Assembly (NCBI GenBank): GCA_963770275.1 | Contig: CAVYPD010000019.1 | Coordinates: 21,417-85,416 of the forward strand | Direction of reading: 5' to 3' | Origin: Roseiarcus sp963770275 | Lineage (GTDB): Bacteria; Pseudomonadota; Alphaproteobacteria; Rhizobiales; Beijerinckiaceae | Length of the DNA stretch: 64,000 nucleotides | Shown: piece after piece, positions 8,776 to 18,120 of the stretch | How positions within the stretch are numbered: position 1 is the first letter of the stretch | Layout: every line of letters starts with the position of its first letter | The notes under the pieces: model-generated | What the model saw: the letters and a program-made list of their open reading frames with translations, nothing else | Databases searched by the model: none | Told to the model about the DNA's origin: nothing | Program-made: the position numbers and the translations under genes

Positions 8776-10049
8776 TTGTGCCCAAAAGCGCGGAAAGCAG
8801 CGTCGCCGCACGCACGTCGAATTGGCCGTCGCGCCATTCTCAAAGCCGGCTTGGCGTGCGCCGCGAGCACGGTTGCGGGCGCCGTTTCCGATTCGCGCTC
8901 GCGGCGAACAGCCAGTAAAGATCGGCATGGTCGAGCCCCTCACCGGGGTCTATGCGGCGCTTGCCGAAGGCGAGGTCGCAGGCGCCCGTCTCGCCATCGA
9001 CGAGATCAACCATACCGGCGGTATTCTTGGCCGTGAGGCGCAGCTGCTGGTTGCTGATTCTGCGAACGATATCACGACCGGAGTCGAAAGGGCTGGCCAG
9101 CTGATCGACAAAGATCAGGTCGATTTCATCGCCGGCGACGTCAACTCGGCGGTGGCGCTGGCGATAACGCGAGTGACCGCAGCGAAGCGCAAACTGCACG
9201 TCGTAACCGGCGGGCATACCGATGAGATCACAAGCAGCCAGTGCAGCTGGAATGTCTTTCGCATCTGCAAGTCGACCACAATGGAGGCGAACGCGATTGC
9301 TGACACGCTAATCGAAAAATTCGGCGCGAGATGGTATTTTCTGACCCCTGATTATGTGTACGGTCAAACGCTGCAGGCGGCGTTCGAACTTAAGCTTCGT
9401 CAGCATGGCGGCAGTTCGGCCGCCGACATTCTGCCAATCGGCACCGTCGACTATTCGGACGCTCTAACCAACGCGGCCGCATTTCGGCCGAAAGTGCTGA
9501 TTGATCTCATGAGCGGTGAAGATCAGATCAATAGCCTCAAGCAGATCGCCAGCTTCGGGCTCACCGACCACATGGCGGTCGGCGGCGCCCTGTTCGAGCT
9601 GGAAAGCATCTTATCCGTGCCCGACGCAGCGCGGACCGGCTGGTGGACCATGGAATGGTGGTGGAATCAGCCTGAGGTCCCGCAGATCAAAGCGTTTGAC
9701 GCCGCCATCCGCACCCGCACCGGAAAAGCTGCCAGCGCACGCAATTGGTTTGGCTATGCCGGTATCCGTACGATGGCGCAGATCGCCAACCAGGAGAAGT
9801 CGCTCGATTCCGTCGTGCTCGCTCGCGCGCTCCAGGGATACACATTACCGCCGGATATCGCGCTCGATCCCCATCGCGCATTTTTCCGCGAGGCCGACCA
9901 TGAATTGATGAGCACCGTTCTGGTCGGCGAGGTGCATCCGCCCCGCGCCGATCCGTTCGACGTGTTCACCGTGCGCGCGCTGGTCGAAGGCGAGCAGGCC
10001 GCGGGCCCTGCCGCGGACAGCGGCTGTCAGGCTCGCCTTCCCAACCTAG
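8776..10049 (+). CDS. Periplasmic ligand-binding protein (Peripla_BP_6), Tat-exported, frameshifted
   Basis: This is a branched-chain amino acid/amide-type binding protein read across two apparent +1 insertions. The first frame, from TTG at 8776, encodes a twin-arginine signal (GRRAILKAGLACAAS). Near 8886-8893 the frame moves to PVKIGMVEPLTGVYAALAEG, the start of the mature domain. Conserved stretches include INHTGGILGREAQLLVADS, FLTPDYVYG and NWFGYAGI. Near 10031 a second +1 shift gives a family-like end (CQLAFPT) with TAG at 10047. Without the shifts the frame would run to 10276 with nonsense sequence. No permease or ATPase of this class is adjacent, so it is an orphan. It may be a damaged gene or reflect sequencing error. 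Confidence 0.7.
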
Positions 10050-10238
10050 CTGGGAACGCCTTCGCAGGAAGTCGTCGATGGTTACCCGGTTGGGCGGCGA
10101 GGCATCGCGGGAAGGCCCCGCCATTTTCTTCCGCGTTTCGCGGGATTCCAATATGTTGCGGCGCCATTTCCTTACGAGCGTCGCCGCGCCCCGCGCTTGC
10201 GGAGCAATTTAACGGTATTTCCTGTTGTAACTGGCGGC

Positions 10239-11534
10239 TCAGGACATCTGCCCCGGCGGCCCCTGCCGGACCGTAACTTTGTGACCGTCGGTCAAGTCGA
10301 CCGGCGGATTGAGGATGACTTGGTCCCCGTCCTTCACCCCCGCGCTAAGCTCGACGGTGGTGCCGAAGTCGCGCGACTCGGTTACTTGGCGCACGCGGAC
10401 GACGCCATCCTCGACCACCATCACGCTGAGACCCTCGGCATTGAACACGATCGCTGCCGCCGGAACGATGAGCGACGGCGTCTTGCGCGGGATTTTGAGC
10501 TCGACGGTGCAGTAGACGCCTGCCGGCAGTGCGTGGTCGGGATTGGGCACGTCGACCTCGGTCAGCAGCGTGCGGGTGCCTGGCTGCAGCGCATCGGCGA
10601 TCCGCGTCACCGTGCCGGGAAACTCACGGCCCGGCAACTCCGGCACGCGCACCACCGCTTCGACGCCGGGAGCGACCCCGAATGCTTGGTCCTGCGGCAC
10701 ATACAGCTGGATGCGAAGCACGTCGTCGTTCATCAGGGTGAACATATCGGTGCCGGTGTTGGCGTCAGCCTGCACCAGTGTGCCGACATCGACGTTGCGC
10801 TGTGTGATGTGGCCGTCAAACGGAGCAACCACGGTCTGATAGACCTGTTGCTGGCTCAGAACCTTGACCTGCGCCTGTTGCGCCTTGATGTTCGCCTCCG
10901 CTACGCCGACCGCGGCCTGATCAGCCGCAAGGGTCAGTCGATCGGTGTCGCCCTGCTGCAGCGTCACCCAGCCTTGCTGAACCAACGTCTTGTCGCGCCC
11001 CCAGGTGACGTTGGCCAGGTCCCTATTGGCCTGCGACTGGACCAGGGTCGCCTGATTTTGCGCCAGCGTCGCCTCGGCCTGGGCGATTTGATGCTGGATT
11101 TCGGGCGCCGAGATCTCCACCAGGACGTCGCCCTTCTTGACGCGGCTGCCGATGTCAACGTTTCGTGTGACAATGTATCCGCTCGCGCGAGCGAAGATGT
11201 CGGCCAAATTGAACGCCAGGGTCGAGCCGGGCCAAAAGACCGACGCTGTCGCCGGGCTTGCGCGCACAGGGGCGGTCAGAACTGCCGGAACAAAGTCGCG
11301 CGTTTGTTCCGCCGTCGCTATGACTTCGGTGTGAAGTTGATAGTGACGCCAACCGCCATAGCCCACTGCGCCGAACAAAACGAGCAACGCGCCAAGCCCC
11401 AGCAAGCGACGTCCGGTGCGGCTCGCGCCGCGGACCGGCGGGTGCTCGACTTCGCGCTCAGGCTTGCGAACCGGCTCGGGTTCGCTGGGTCGGAGAAGCT
11501 CGACCGGTCGAGTCTCGGGCTGAATGTTCATCAT
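10239..11534 (-). CDS. RND efflux membrane-fusion (periplasmic adaptor) protein
   Basis: A 431-residue HlyD/AcrA-type adaptor. A single membrane anchor (about 44-61, LLGLGALLVLFGAVGYGGW) follows a proline/charged cytoplasmic tail. Then come a lipoyl half-motif (ASGYIVTRNVDIGSRVKKGD), a coiled-coil hairpin (QAEATLAQNQATLVQSQANR) and a second lipoyl half (VVAPFDGHITQRNVDVGTLV). A beta-barrel and membrane-proximal domain form the C-terminus. It overlaps the permease gene by four bases and is translated after it. The order permease then adaptor is the reverse of acrAB. No TolC-type outer-membrane gene is nearby. Confidence 0.9.
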   Translation of the reverse strand: MMNIQPETRPVELLRPSEPEPVRKPEREVEHPPVRGASRTGRRLLGLGALLVLFGAVGYGGWRHYQLHTEVIATAEQTRDFVPAVLTAPVRASPATASVFWPGSTLAFNLADIFARASGYIVTRNVDIGSRVKKGDVLVEISAPEIQHQIAQAEATLAQNQATLVQSQANRDLANVTWGRDKTLVQQGWVTLQQGDTDRLTLAADQAAVGVAEANIKAQQAQVKVLSQQQVYQTVVAPFDGHITQRNVDVGTLVQADANTGTDMFTLMNDDVLRIQLYVPQDQAFGVAPGVEAVVRVPELPGREFPGTVTRIADALQPGTRTLLTEVDVPNPDHALPAGVYCTVELKIPRKTPSLIVPAAAIVFNAEGLSVMVVEDGVVRVRQVTESRDFGTTVELSAGVKDGDQVILNPPVDLTDGHKVTVRQGPPGQMS

Positions 11535-14500
11535 TCCAATCCTTCGGCGAATACTCCATGTGCGACCTTGCCGTCGGCGCCTCTGCGCAGCGTCGCAAAC
11601 AAATATGGCACGAGTAACAGTGTGGTCGGCGTCGCGAATAGAAGGCCGCCGACGACCGCGCGCGCCAAAGCGGCGTTCTGCTCTCCGCCCGGCTCGCCGA
11701 TCGCCATCGGCAGCATGCCGACGATCATCGCCGTCGCCGTCATCAGCACGGGCCGAATTCGGGTGACGCCGGCCTCCACCGCGGCCTCGAGCGCCGGTTT
11801 TCCGGCCAGCTGTTCATCGCGCGCGTAGGTGACCAGCAGAATTGAATTCGCCGAAGCGACGCCGACCGCCATGATCATGCCCATCAGCGAGGGAACGCTG
11901 AGCGTCGTGCCCGTAATGAACAGCATGGTCAGAGCGCCGCAAAGGGTCGCAGGCAGCGCCAGGATCACGACGAACGGGTCGGCCCAGGTCTGATAATTGA
12001 CGACCATCAAGAGGTAGACGAAAATCGCCGCGAACACGAGCCCGAGCGACATATTTTGGAAGGCTGTGTTCATGCTTTCGATCTGGCCGACCACTTGAAT
12101 GGTATTGCCGGGCCTCAGCTGTTTCTGCTCGTCCGCGATGATCCGATTGATGTCGCTCGACACTGAGCCAAGATCGCGGCCCTGGGTGTTGGCGAAGACC
12201 TCGTACACGGGTTGTATGTTGGCTTGGTTCAGGTTCGTCGGGGTCGTGTCGCGCGTGAACGTTGCGACGTTGCTCAGCAAGCCGGGCACCGTGCCGGTGG
12301 TGGCCACGACGGGGGCCGCGATGGCGCCGATCGGTGTGTTCTTGATCTCATTCAAAGTGTCGGCGAGATACTGCGGCGTTTGTACCGCCAGGTAGTAGGG
12401 TATCCCGCTGGTGGGATCGGTCCAGAAATTCGGCGTCACCTGCTCCGAAGAGCTCAGGGAGATATTGATGTCGTTGGCGATCCCGCTCGCCGTGAGTCCA
12501 AACTGGGTTGCCCGCGCCCGGTCGATCGTGGCGAAAAAGTCGGGCCCGTCCAGCTCCTGTTGGAGATGGACGTCCATCAGACCGGGAATCGCAGCCATCT
12601 TGCGGCGAAGATCCTTCGCGACGGCGAGGTTCTTCGTGCGGTCGTATCCGACGGTTCGTACATCAATTTGCGTCGGAATGCCGAAATTGAGAATCTGCGT
12701 GGCGATATCGGCGGGCTGGAAATAGAACATTTCCTCCGGAAAGGCGGCCGGAAGCGTCTGCCGCAATTTCTTGACATAATCAGCTGTCGGCGCGTGTCCC
12801 TCCTTGAGCGCCACCAGGATCACGCCGTCGTTGACGCCGATCGCCGTCCCATCCATGAAGGCGTAATTGTAAGTGCGCGCCGGCAGGCCGATGTTGTCGA
12901 CGACAATATCGCGGTCGCTTTCCGGGACGATTTGGCGAATCTTGTTCTCGATCGCCTGGAATATTTGCGTCGTCGTCTCAATGCGCGTTCCTGGGGGAGC
13001 GCGCACGTGCAGCTGGATCTGGCCGGCGTCGATCGCGGGAAAAAAGTCGCGCCCGACGAAGATGAACAACACGCCGCCGAGTATCAGAATCAATCCCGCT
13101 ATCGCCGGCACGATGAATTGGTGTCGCACCAATCCTCCGAGCAGATCGGCGTAGCTGGCGCGAAAATTCTCGAACCCCCGGTTAAACCCTGCGTTGAAGC
13201 GCGCGAACAAGCCGCGCGGAGCGTCGGCTTCGCCGTGATGTTCGCCCTTCAAGAGATAGCCGATTAAAATCGGCGTCAGCGTCCGGGACAGTGCGTAGGA
13301 CGCGAGCATGGCGAAAACCACCGCAAGGCCCATCGGTGTGAAAAGGAATTTAGCCGGCCCGGTGAGGAACACGACAGAGGTGAAGACGCAACTGATCGCC
13401 AGAGTGGAGACGAGCGTCGGGACTGCGATGTTTGCCGAGCCATGGAGCGTCGCTTGAGGCAGCGGCATCTTTTCCTCAGTCAGGTAGCGATGCGTATTTT
13501 CGATCGTCACCGTCGAGTTGTCGACGAGGATGCCGATCGCCAGCGCCAGGCCGCCAAGTGTCATCGTATTGATCGTCTCGCCGAGGAAATAGAGGACGAC
13601 GAGCGACGAGAGGATCGATAGGGGTATGGAGACCATGACGATGAAGGTCGAGCGCCACGAGCCCAGGAACAATATGATCATGAGCGCCGTGAGGGCGGCG
13701 GCGATCGCGCCTTCCCTCAGCAATCCGATGATCGAGTCCTTCACGAACACGGACTGATCGAACAGCGCCGTGATTTGCATGCCGCTCGGGGCTGCTGCTC
13801 GGGCGGTCGTCAAAGCCTCCTTGACCGCGTTGACGACCGCAAGCGTCGAGGCGTTGCCGTTCTTGATGATGCTCAGCAGAACTGATTGCTTGCCTTCCGT
13901 GCGAACGACGTTCTGCTGAACCAGCCAGCCGTCGTGAACCTGCCCCACATCCTTGATGAACACCGTCGCGTTGTTGGCGAACTTGATCGGGATGTTGTTG
14001 AGATCGTCGATCGTCGACGGCAGCGCGTTGGTCCGGACCGTGTATTGCTTGTCTCCCAACTTCGCGGTCCCAGAGGGGACGGTGAAGGCTTGCGCGTTGA
14101 CGGCGTTGACGACATCGTTCGGGGTCAAGCCTTTAGCTTGCAGTTTTAGAGGGTCGATATCGACCATGATCTGGCGATATTTTCCCCCGGCCGGGGTCGG
14201 CAGCGTTACGCCGTGAATCGGCGCGAGCTGCTGGCGCATCCGGTAGATGCCGTAGTCGTAAAGCTGGGCGCCGTTGAGCGTGTCGGAACTCAGCGAGATC
14301 TGAAGGACCGGCACGCTCGATGCGTCGTAGCGCACGATGGTCGGAGGTTGAATCCCCGGCGGCATTAGGGAGCGGATGGAGTTCGTGGCCGCAACAATCT
14401 GGGCGATCGCGAGATCGATGTCGACGTCGGGCTGGAAATATAGCTTTTGAATCGAGATACCGTTGAGGGTCTGCGCCTCGATATCCCTGATGCCGTTGAC

Positions 14501-14722
14501 GCTCGTCGAAATTGAATATTGGCTGTAAGTGGTGACCCGCTGCTCCATCTCCGGAGTTGAAAGGCCGGTTTCTTGCCATATCACCGTCACGACGGGGATG
14601 TTGATCTCGGGAAAAATGTCGGTCGGCATGGACACAATGGCCGACACGCCAAGCACCAGGATGAGCGCCGCCAACACGAAGAACGTGTGCGGAAACTTCA
14701 GCGCAAAGCGGACAATCCCCAT
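11531..14722 (-). CDS. RND efflux permease (AcrB/HAE1-like)
   Basis: A 1063-residue inner-membrane pump with the RND layout: an N-terminal membrane helix, a large periplasmic loop (PTDIFPEINIPVVTVIW near 33-49), helices 2-6, a second large loop and helices 8-12. In TM4 the AcrB D407-D408 pair reads D-N here (ILVDNSTVTIEN). In TM10 the position of AcrB K940 is Ala (GVASANSILLV). The proton-relay set is therefore not canonical. The protein would export drugs, metals or lipophilic compounds together with the adaptor encoded downstream. The substrate is unknown. It resembles the second RND permease at 59.7 kb. Confidence 0.92.
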   Translation of the reverse strand: MGIVRFALKFPHTFFVLAALILVLGVSAIVSMPTDIFPEINIPVVTVIWQETGLSTPEMEQRVTTYSQYSISTSVNGIRDIEAQTLNGISIQKLYFQPDVDIDLAIAQIVAATNSIRSLMPPGIQPPTIVRYDASSVPVLQISLSSDTLNGAQLYDYGIYRMRQQLAPIHGVTLPTPAGGKYRQIMVDIDPLKLQAKGLTPNDVVNAVNAQAFTVPSGTAKLGDKQYTVRTNALPSTIDDLNNIPIKFANNATVFIKDVGQVHDGWLVQQNVVRTEGKQSVLLSIIKNGNASTLAVVNAVKEALTTARAAAPSGMQITALFDQSVFVKDSIIGLLREGAIAAALTALMIILFLGSWRSTFIVMVSIPLSILSSLVVLYFLGETINTMTLGGLALAIGILVDNSTVTIENTHRYLTEEKMPLPQATLHGSANIAVPTLVSTLAISCVFTSVVFLTGPAKFLFTPMGLAVVFAMLASYALSRTLTPILIGYLLKGEHHGEADAPRGLFARFNAGFNRGFENFRASYADLLGGLVRHQFIVPAIAGLILILGGVLFIFVGRDFFPAIDAGQIQLHVRAPPGTRIETTTQIFQAIENKIRQIVPESDRDIVVDNIGLPARTYNYAFMDGTAIGVNDGVILVALKEGHAPTADYVKKLRQTLPAAFPEEMFYFQPADIATQILNFGIPTQIDVRTVGYDRTKNLAVAKDLRRKMAAIPGLMDVHLQQELDGPDFFATIDRARATQFGLTASGIANDINISLSSSEQVTPNFWTDPTSGIPYYLAVQTPQYLADTLNEIKNTPIGAIAAPVVATTGTVPGLLSNVATFTRDTTPTNLNQANIQPVYEVFANTQGRDLGSVSSDINRIIADEQKQLRPGNTIQVVGQIESMNTAFQNMSLGLVFAAIFVYLLMVVNYQTWADPFVVILALPATLCGALTMLFITGTTLSVPSLMGMIMAVGVASANSILLVTYARDEQLAGKPALEAAVEAGVTRIRPVLMTATAMIVGMLPMAIGEPGGEQNAALARAVVGGLLFATPTTLLLVPYLFATLRRGADGKVAHGVFAEGLE

Positions 14723-14788
14723 GACGCGCCTCTTGCTCTCTTTAGCCCTATAATAAGCCCCTCAGCCCAACAATTAAACGCCTCGCGA

Positions 14789-14959
14789 TCAGGCGGACGC
14801 CTTGCTCGCGACCGGACGGCGCGCGACGTATTCGATGTCACCGCGGCTTATACCGATATCGCTGAGCTCATGGTCGGAGAGCTTGGACAATTCGCTTACC
14901 GCCGCGCGATATCGACGCCGGGCGTTCAGTTTCTCCGAGATCATTTTGAGGGAGAGCAT
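14789..14959 (-). CDS. DUF1127 small basic protein
   Basis: A 56-residue arginine-rich protein with the DUF1127 (YjiS-like) core: RRRYRAAVSELSKLSDHELSDIG, read here with its C-terminal SRGDIEYVARR. I start at the ATG at 14959 (MLSLKMISEKLN), preceded by AGGA about eight bases upstream, which gives the usual family length. A longer in-frame start at 15061 adds non-conserved residues. In alphaproteobacteria DUF1127 proteins have been linked to RNA handling and to phosphate or stress physiology, but the role here is unknown. It lies just upstream of the RND operon on the same strand. Confidence 0.85.
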   Translation of the reverse strand: MLSLKMISEKLNARRRYRAAVSELSKLSDHELSDIGISRGDIEYVARRPVASKASA

Positions 14960-15257
14960 TTTCTTATTCCTATTTTGTTCTAGCAGGCTGTCTGTTTGCT
15001 GCACCGCAAAATGATGGCGGCACGCATCCAGCGGTAGGTTCGGAATCGGAGAGCCAGACATGCGTTTTTTGCATTACATGTGTTCGGCCAAAGTCAGTTG
15101 GTCTCCCCAAAAAAATCTAAAAATCGTGGAATCATAGCTATTTAAGCGACTTCGTCCGCATGAAAGTCAGAAATACCGTTGTGTGAATTCCTCATGGTTG
15201 GAGATGCGGCGCCGCAAACACAAAGTCGTGACGGGTCGCCTCGCTTGGCGTTGAGGT

Positions 15258-15364
15258 CGATTTAAAGAAGAGCTCCTCAAACGTGTTGCGGTTCTCGTTC
15301 GTGTAAGCCGTTGTCGTGCACGCCAACGCTACGCTATCGCCAATGCAAGGATCGAAGTCTTCAT
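15258..15364 (-). pseudogene. Decayed copy of the small secreted-protein gene at 27924
   Basis: On the minus strand an ATG at 15364, preceded by AGAGGAGGAA, opens ATGAAGACTTCGATCCTTGC, nearly identical to the start of the gene at 27924. One base is missing around codon 10, bringing in a TAG. Out of frame, the DNA then continues to match through the GAACGAGAACCGCAAC stretch and the GAGGAG.TCTTCTTT stretch to about 15258. It is a clear paralogous remnant, too short and broken to be called as a gene. Confidence 0.8.
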
Positions 15365-15509
15365 TTCCTCCTCTTAAGGCGCTCGTAAGTATAGACGATC
15401 AGCGCCTCGAGTTAAGTTCGCGGAAGAGGTACATCACAACCGCGCCGACTGATCCATTGCACGTTGGTATCGCCGATACTTAGGTATCTGTTCGCGCTGT
15501 TGGAGCCGG
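15258..15509 (-). repeat. Left copy of ~250-bp inverted duplication
   Basis: Read on the minus strand, this segment matches 27779-28032 on the plus strand. The outer 45 bases (15465-15509) are identical, the following ~75 bases are about 80 percent alike by eye, and then comes the related small gene. The two copies face each other in inverted orientation about 12.3 kb apart and bracket the ABC/Dha operon. Confidence 0.85.
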
Positions 15510-15604
15510 CGAACGGCGCGCGCGGACAATTTCTCTGGCGCTACGCTCGAGGTAACCTGATGGGGCGGCGGGCCGGCGTTGGAAATGGCAGCGATAAAAT
15601 TCAG

Positions 15605-15690
15605 TTGACATGCTTAGTGCGCCATGAACTACTAAACGTTTGAGAATGCGCTCAGACAGGGAGCGCTGTAAAATCGCGGCCAACGCGATT
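15605..15690 (+). promoter_or_regulatory. Candidate promoter and operator of the ABC/Dha operon
   Basis: TTGACA at 15605-15610 is a good -35 element; the -10 around 15628-15635 (ACTACTAA region) is weak. Downstream are two perfect inverted repeats: GCGCTC/GAGCGC (15648-15666) and AATCGCG-GCCAA-CGCGATT (15672-15690). The second has the size of a LacI- or DeoR-type operator and would lie in the early transcript or over the start site, consistent with repression. The gene starts at 15738 after GGAGGA. Confidence 0.45.
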
Positions 15691-15737
15691 GTTTAGTAAC
15701 GGTCGGCAGTGTCCGGCCAAAATCGGAGGAGCGACCA

Positions 15738-17085
15738 ATGAGGATGAGCAAGACGAACCTATCTCTGGCATGCGCCGCGGCAACGCTGGCGTTGACTCTC
15801 GGGGCGGTGTCATCGGCGCAGGCTGAGGGCAAGTCCCTGACATTATGCTGGGCCGCCTGGGACCCGGCGAACGCCTTGGTCGAGCTCGACAAGGATTTCA
15901 CCAAGGCCACCGGCATTGAGATGAAGCACGAGTTCGTCCCCTGGACGAGCTACGCGGACCATTTCATCAACCTGCTCAACTCACGCAGCACAGAGTGCGA
16001 CCTGATCATCGGCGACAGCCAATGGATCGGCGGCGCGGCGGAGAACAAGTGGTACGTCAAGCTCAACGACTTCTTCGACAAGAACAAGATCTCGATGGAC
16101 ACGTTCTTGCCCGCGACCGTCGTCGGATATGCGGAATGGCCCAAGAACACGCCGAACTACTGGGGTTTGCCCGCCATGGCCGACGCGGTCGGCTGGACTT
16201 ATCGCAAGGACTGGTTCGCCAAACCAGAGATACGCGCGGAATTCAAGGCGAAATACAATCGCGAACTTGAGCCGCCCAAGACCTGGGACGAGCTCATCGA
16301 AGTCGCGAAGTTCTTCACGGGCAAGGAGATCGACGGCAAGAAGGTCTACGGCGCGTACGTCTTCAGCGAGCGAGGCTCGGAAGGCATCACGATGGGCGCC
16401 ACCAACGCGATGTACAATTACGGCTTCGACTATATGGACCCGAAGAAGCCGTACCAGATGGCCGGCATCGTCAACTCCGAGGGCGCCGCCAAAGGCCTGG
16501 ACGTGTACAAGGAGCTGTTTACCTGCTGCCAGCCGCCAGGCCTGACGAACGCCTATATGTCGGAGGGCCTCGACGCCTTCAAGTCCGGCCAGGTCGCGAT
16601 GCAGATGAACTGGTACGCGTTCTTTCCTGGCCTCGCCAAGGACCCGAACGTCGGCGGGGATAAGATCGGCTTCTTTAAGAACCCGGCCGGTCCGGCTGGC
16701 GATTTCACTCAGCTCGGGGGGCAGGGGCTATCGGTCGTCGCGGCTTCGAAGAATGTCGACGATGCGCTGGCTTACGTGAAGTGGTTCGCGCAGCCGGAGG
16801 TTCAGCAGAAGTGGACAGATCTTGGCGGCGCTTCGGCGTCGAAGGCGGTGCTTGGCTCGGACGCCTATAAGAAGAGCGCCGCCTACGCGCCGTCATTTGT
16901 CGAGTCGATGGGCATGGTCAAGGATTTCTGGGCTGAGCCGCTCTACGTCCCGCTACTCCTCGACATGCAGAACCGCGTCCACGATTACGTCGTCGCCAAC
17001 AAGGGCACGTCGAAGCAAGCGCTCGAACTCGTTGGTCAAGGACTGGATCAAGGTCTTCAAGCAGGAAGGCAAGGACCCTTCCTGA
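15738..17085 (+). CDS. CUT1 ABC transporter substrate-binding protein (frameshifted near C-terminus)
   Basis: A family-1 extracellular solute-binding protein. A Sec signal covers about residues 1-30 (ending SSAQAEG). The mature start is KSLTLCWAAWDPANALVELD, with WTYRKDWF, GYAEWPKN and a PPKTWDEL stretch typical of sugar-binding proteins. An apparent +1 insertion near 17030 diverts the last ~18 codons. In the shifted frame they read LVKDWIKVFKQEGKDPS with a TGA at 17083, the expected end. Without the correction the frame runs on to 17423 over the next gene. It heads the ABC/Dha operon, and a hairpin follows it. The ligand is unknown; dihydroxyacetone, glycerol or a polyol is inferred from the kinase genes. 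Confidence 0.85.
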
Positions 17086-17110
17086 CCGCAGCGGTTGGGT
17101 CTCTGAATCC

Positions 17111-17136
17111 TCCCCGGCGTCGCAATCCGCCGGGGA
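17111..17136 (+). promoter_or_regulatory. Intercistronic hairpin after binding-protein gene
   Basis: TCCCCGGCG and CGCCGGGGA form a perfect 9-bp stem around an 8-base loop, with no T-run after it. It lies between the binding-protein stop (17085) and the first permease (17164), the same place as the hairpin in the CUT2 operon. Partial termination or mRNA stabilisation is inferred. Confidence 0.6.
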
Positions 17137-17163
17137 GACTGATTGGTCACGAGCGGGCAGGTT

Positions 17164-18120
17164 ATGTCGGTGACGAACAACGCAAGAGGCCTCGCCGAAG
17201 GAGTCGCCTTCCGCGCGCCGGCGACGGCCGTGCGGGTGCGCGGCCTGTCGGATCGGGCGGTCGCCTGGCTTTTTATCCTGCCGACGATGCTGTTGCTGCT
17301 CGCGATCAACATCTTCCCGCTGATCTGGGCGATCCGGCTGTCGTTCACCGGCTTGATGGCCAACCTGCCCACCCCCGCTCAATTCATCGGCCTCGACAAT
17401 TACATCGACATTCTGACCGATGAGGACATCTGGGCGAACTTCCAGATAACCGCGCATTTCGTCTTTTGGACGATCGCGCTGCAGGTCCTCGTCGGCTTAG
17501 GGCTTGCGTTGCTCATCAACCAAAAATTCCGCGGCCACAGCTTCTGGACGACTGTCATCCTCTTGCCGATGATGTTGTCCCCGGCGGTCGTTGGCAACTT
17601 CTGGACCTTGCTGTTCCAGCCGCAGATCGGGCCGTTCAATTATCTCATCGGCTTCCTAACCGGCGCTCCGCCGAGCTCTTTCACGATGATCGGAAGCGTC
17701 GCTTTGGCGCCCTGGACAATCGTGCTGGTCAACACCTGGATGTGGACGCCCTATGTCATGCTGATCTGCCTGGCCGGATTGCGCTCGATCCCGGACTACA
17801 TCTACGAAGCGGCGGAGGTCGACCGCGCCTCCCCATTGAGGCAATTCCTGTCGATCACGTTCCCGATGGTCCTTCCTTTCCTCATGCTCGCCGTGCTTTT
17901 CCAGGCGATCCAGTCATTCGTGATGTTCGACCTGGTCAACCTGCTGACCTCAGGCGGGCCCGGATCGACCACCGAGCTAGTCTCGATCACGCTCAAGCGC
18001 GCCGCGTTTGAAAAATGGGAGACGGGCTACGCCTCAGCGCTCGCTGTGATCCTATTTGTCACGATATTCGGGGCGGCCAACATCTACGTGAAGGCGCTCA
18101 ATAAAGTGAAACAGCAATGA
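17164..18120 (+). CDS. CUT1 ABC transporter permease (MalF-like)
   Basis: A 318-residue inner-membrane protein with about six helices and the BPD_transp_1 coupling loop (EAAEVDRASPLRQFLSITFP). I start at the ATG at 17164 (MSVTNNARG), preceded by GGCAGG; a TTG at 17143 is in frame but less likely. The stop overlaps the next permease by four bases (ATGA). It forms the channel with the following MalG-like protein. Confidence 0.9.
   Translation: MSVTNNARGLAEGVAFRAPATAVRVRGLSDRAVAWLFILPTMLLLLAINIFPLIWAIRLSFTGLMANLPTPAQFIGLDNYIDILTDEDIWANFQITAHFVFWTIALQVLVGLGLALLINQKFRGHSFWTTVILLPMMLSPAVVGNFWTLLFQPQIGPFNYLIGFLTGAPPSSFTMIGSVALAPWTIVLVNTWMWTPYVMLICLAGLRSIPDYIYEAAEVDRASPLRQFLSITFPMVLPFLMLAVLFQAIQSFVMFDLVNLLTSGGPGSTTELVSITLKRAAFEKWETGYASALAVILFVTIFGAANIYVKALNKVKQQ

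Noticed and set aside
10197..11828. 543-codon rightward frame across the first RND adaptor
   Set aside because: It is a shadow of the adaptor and permease genes on the other strand; no recognisable protein.
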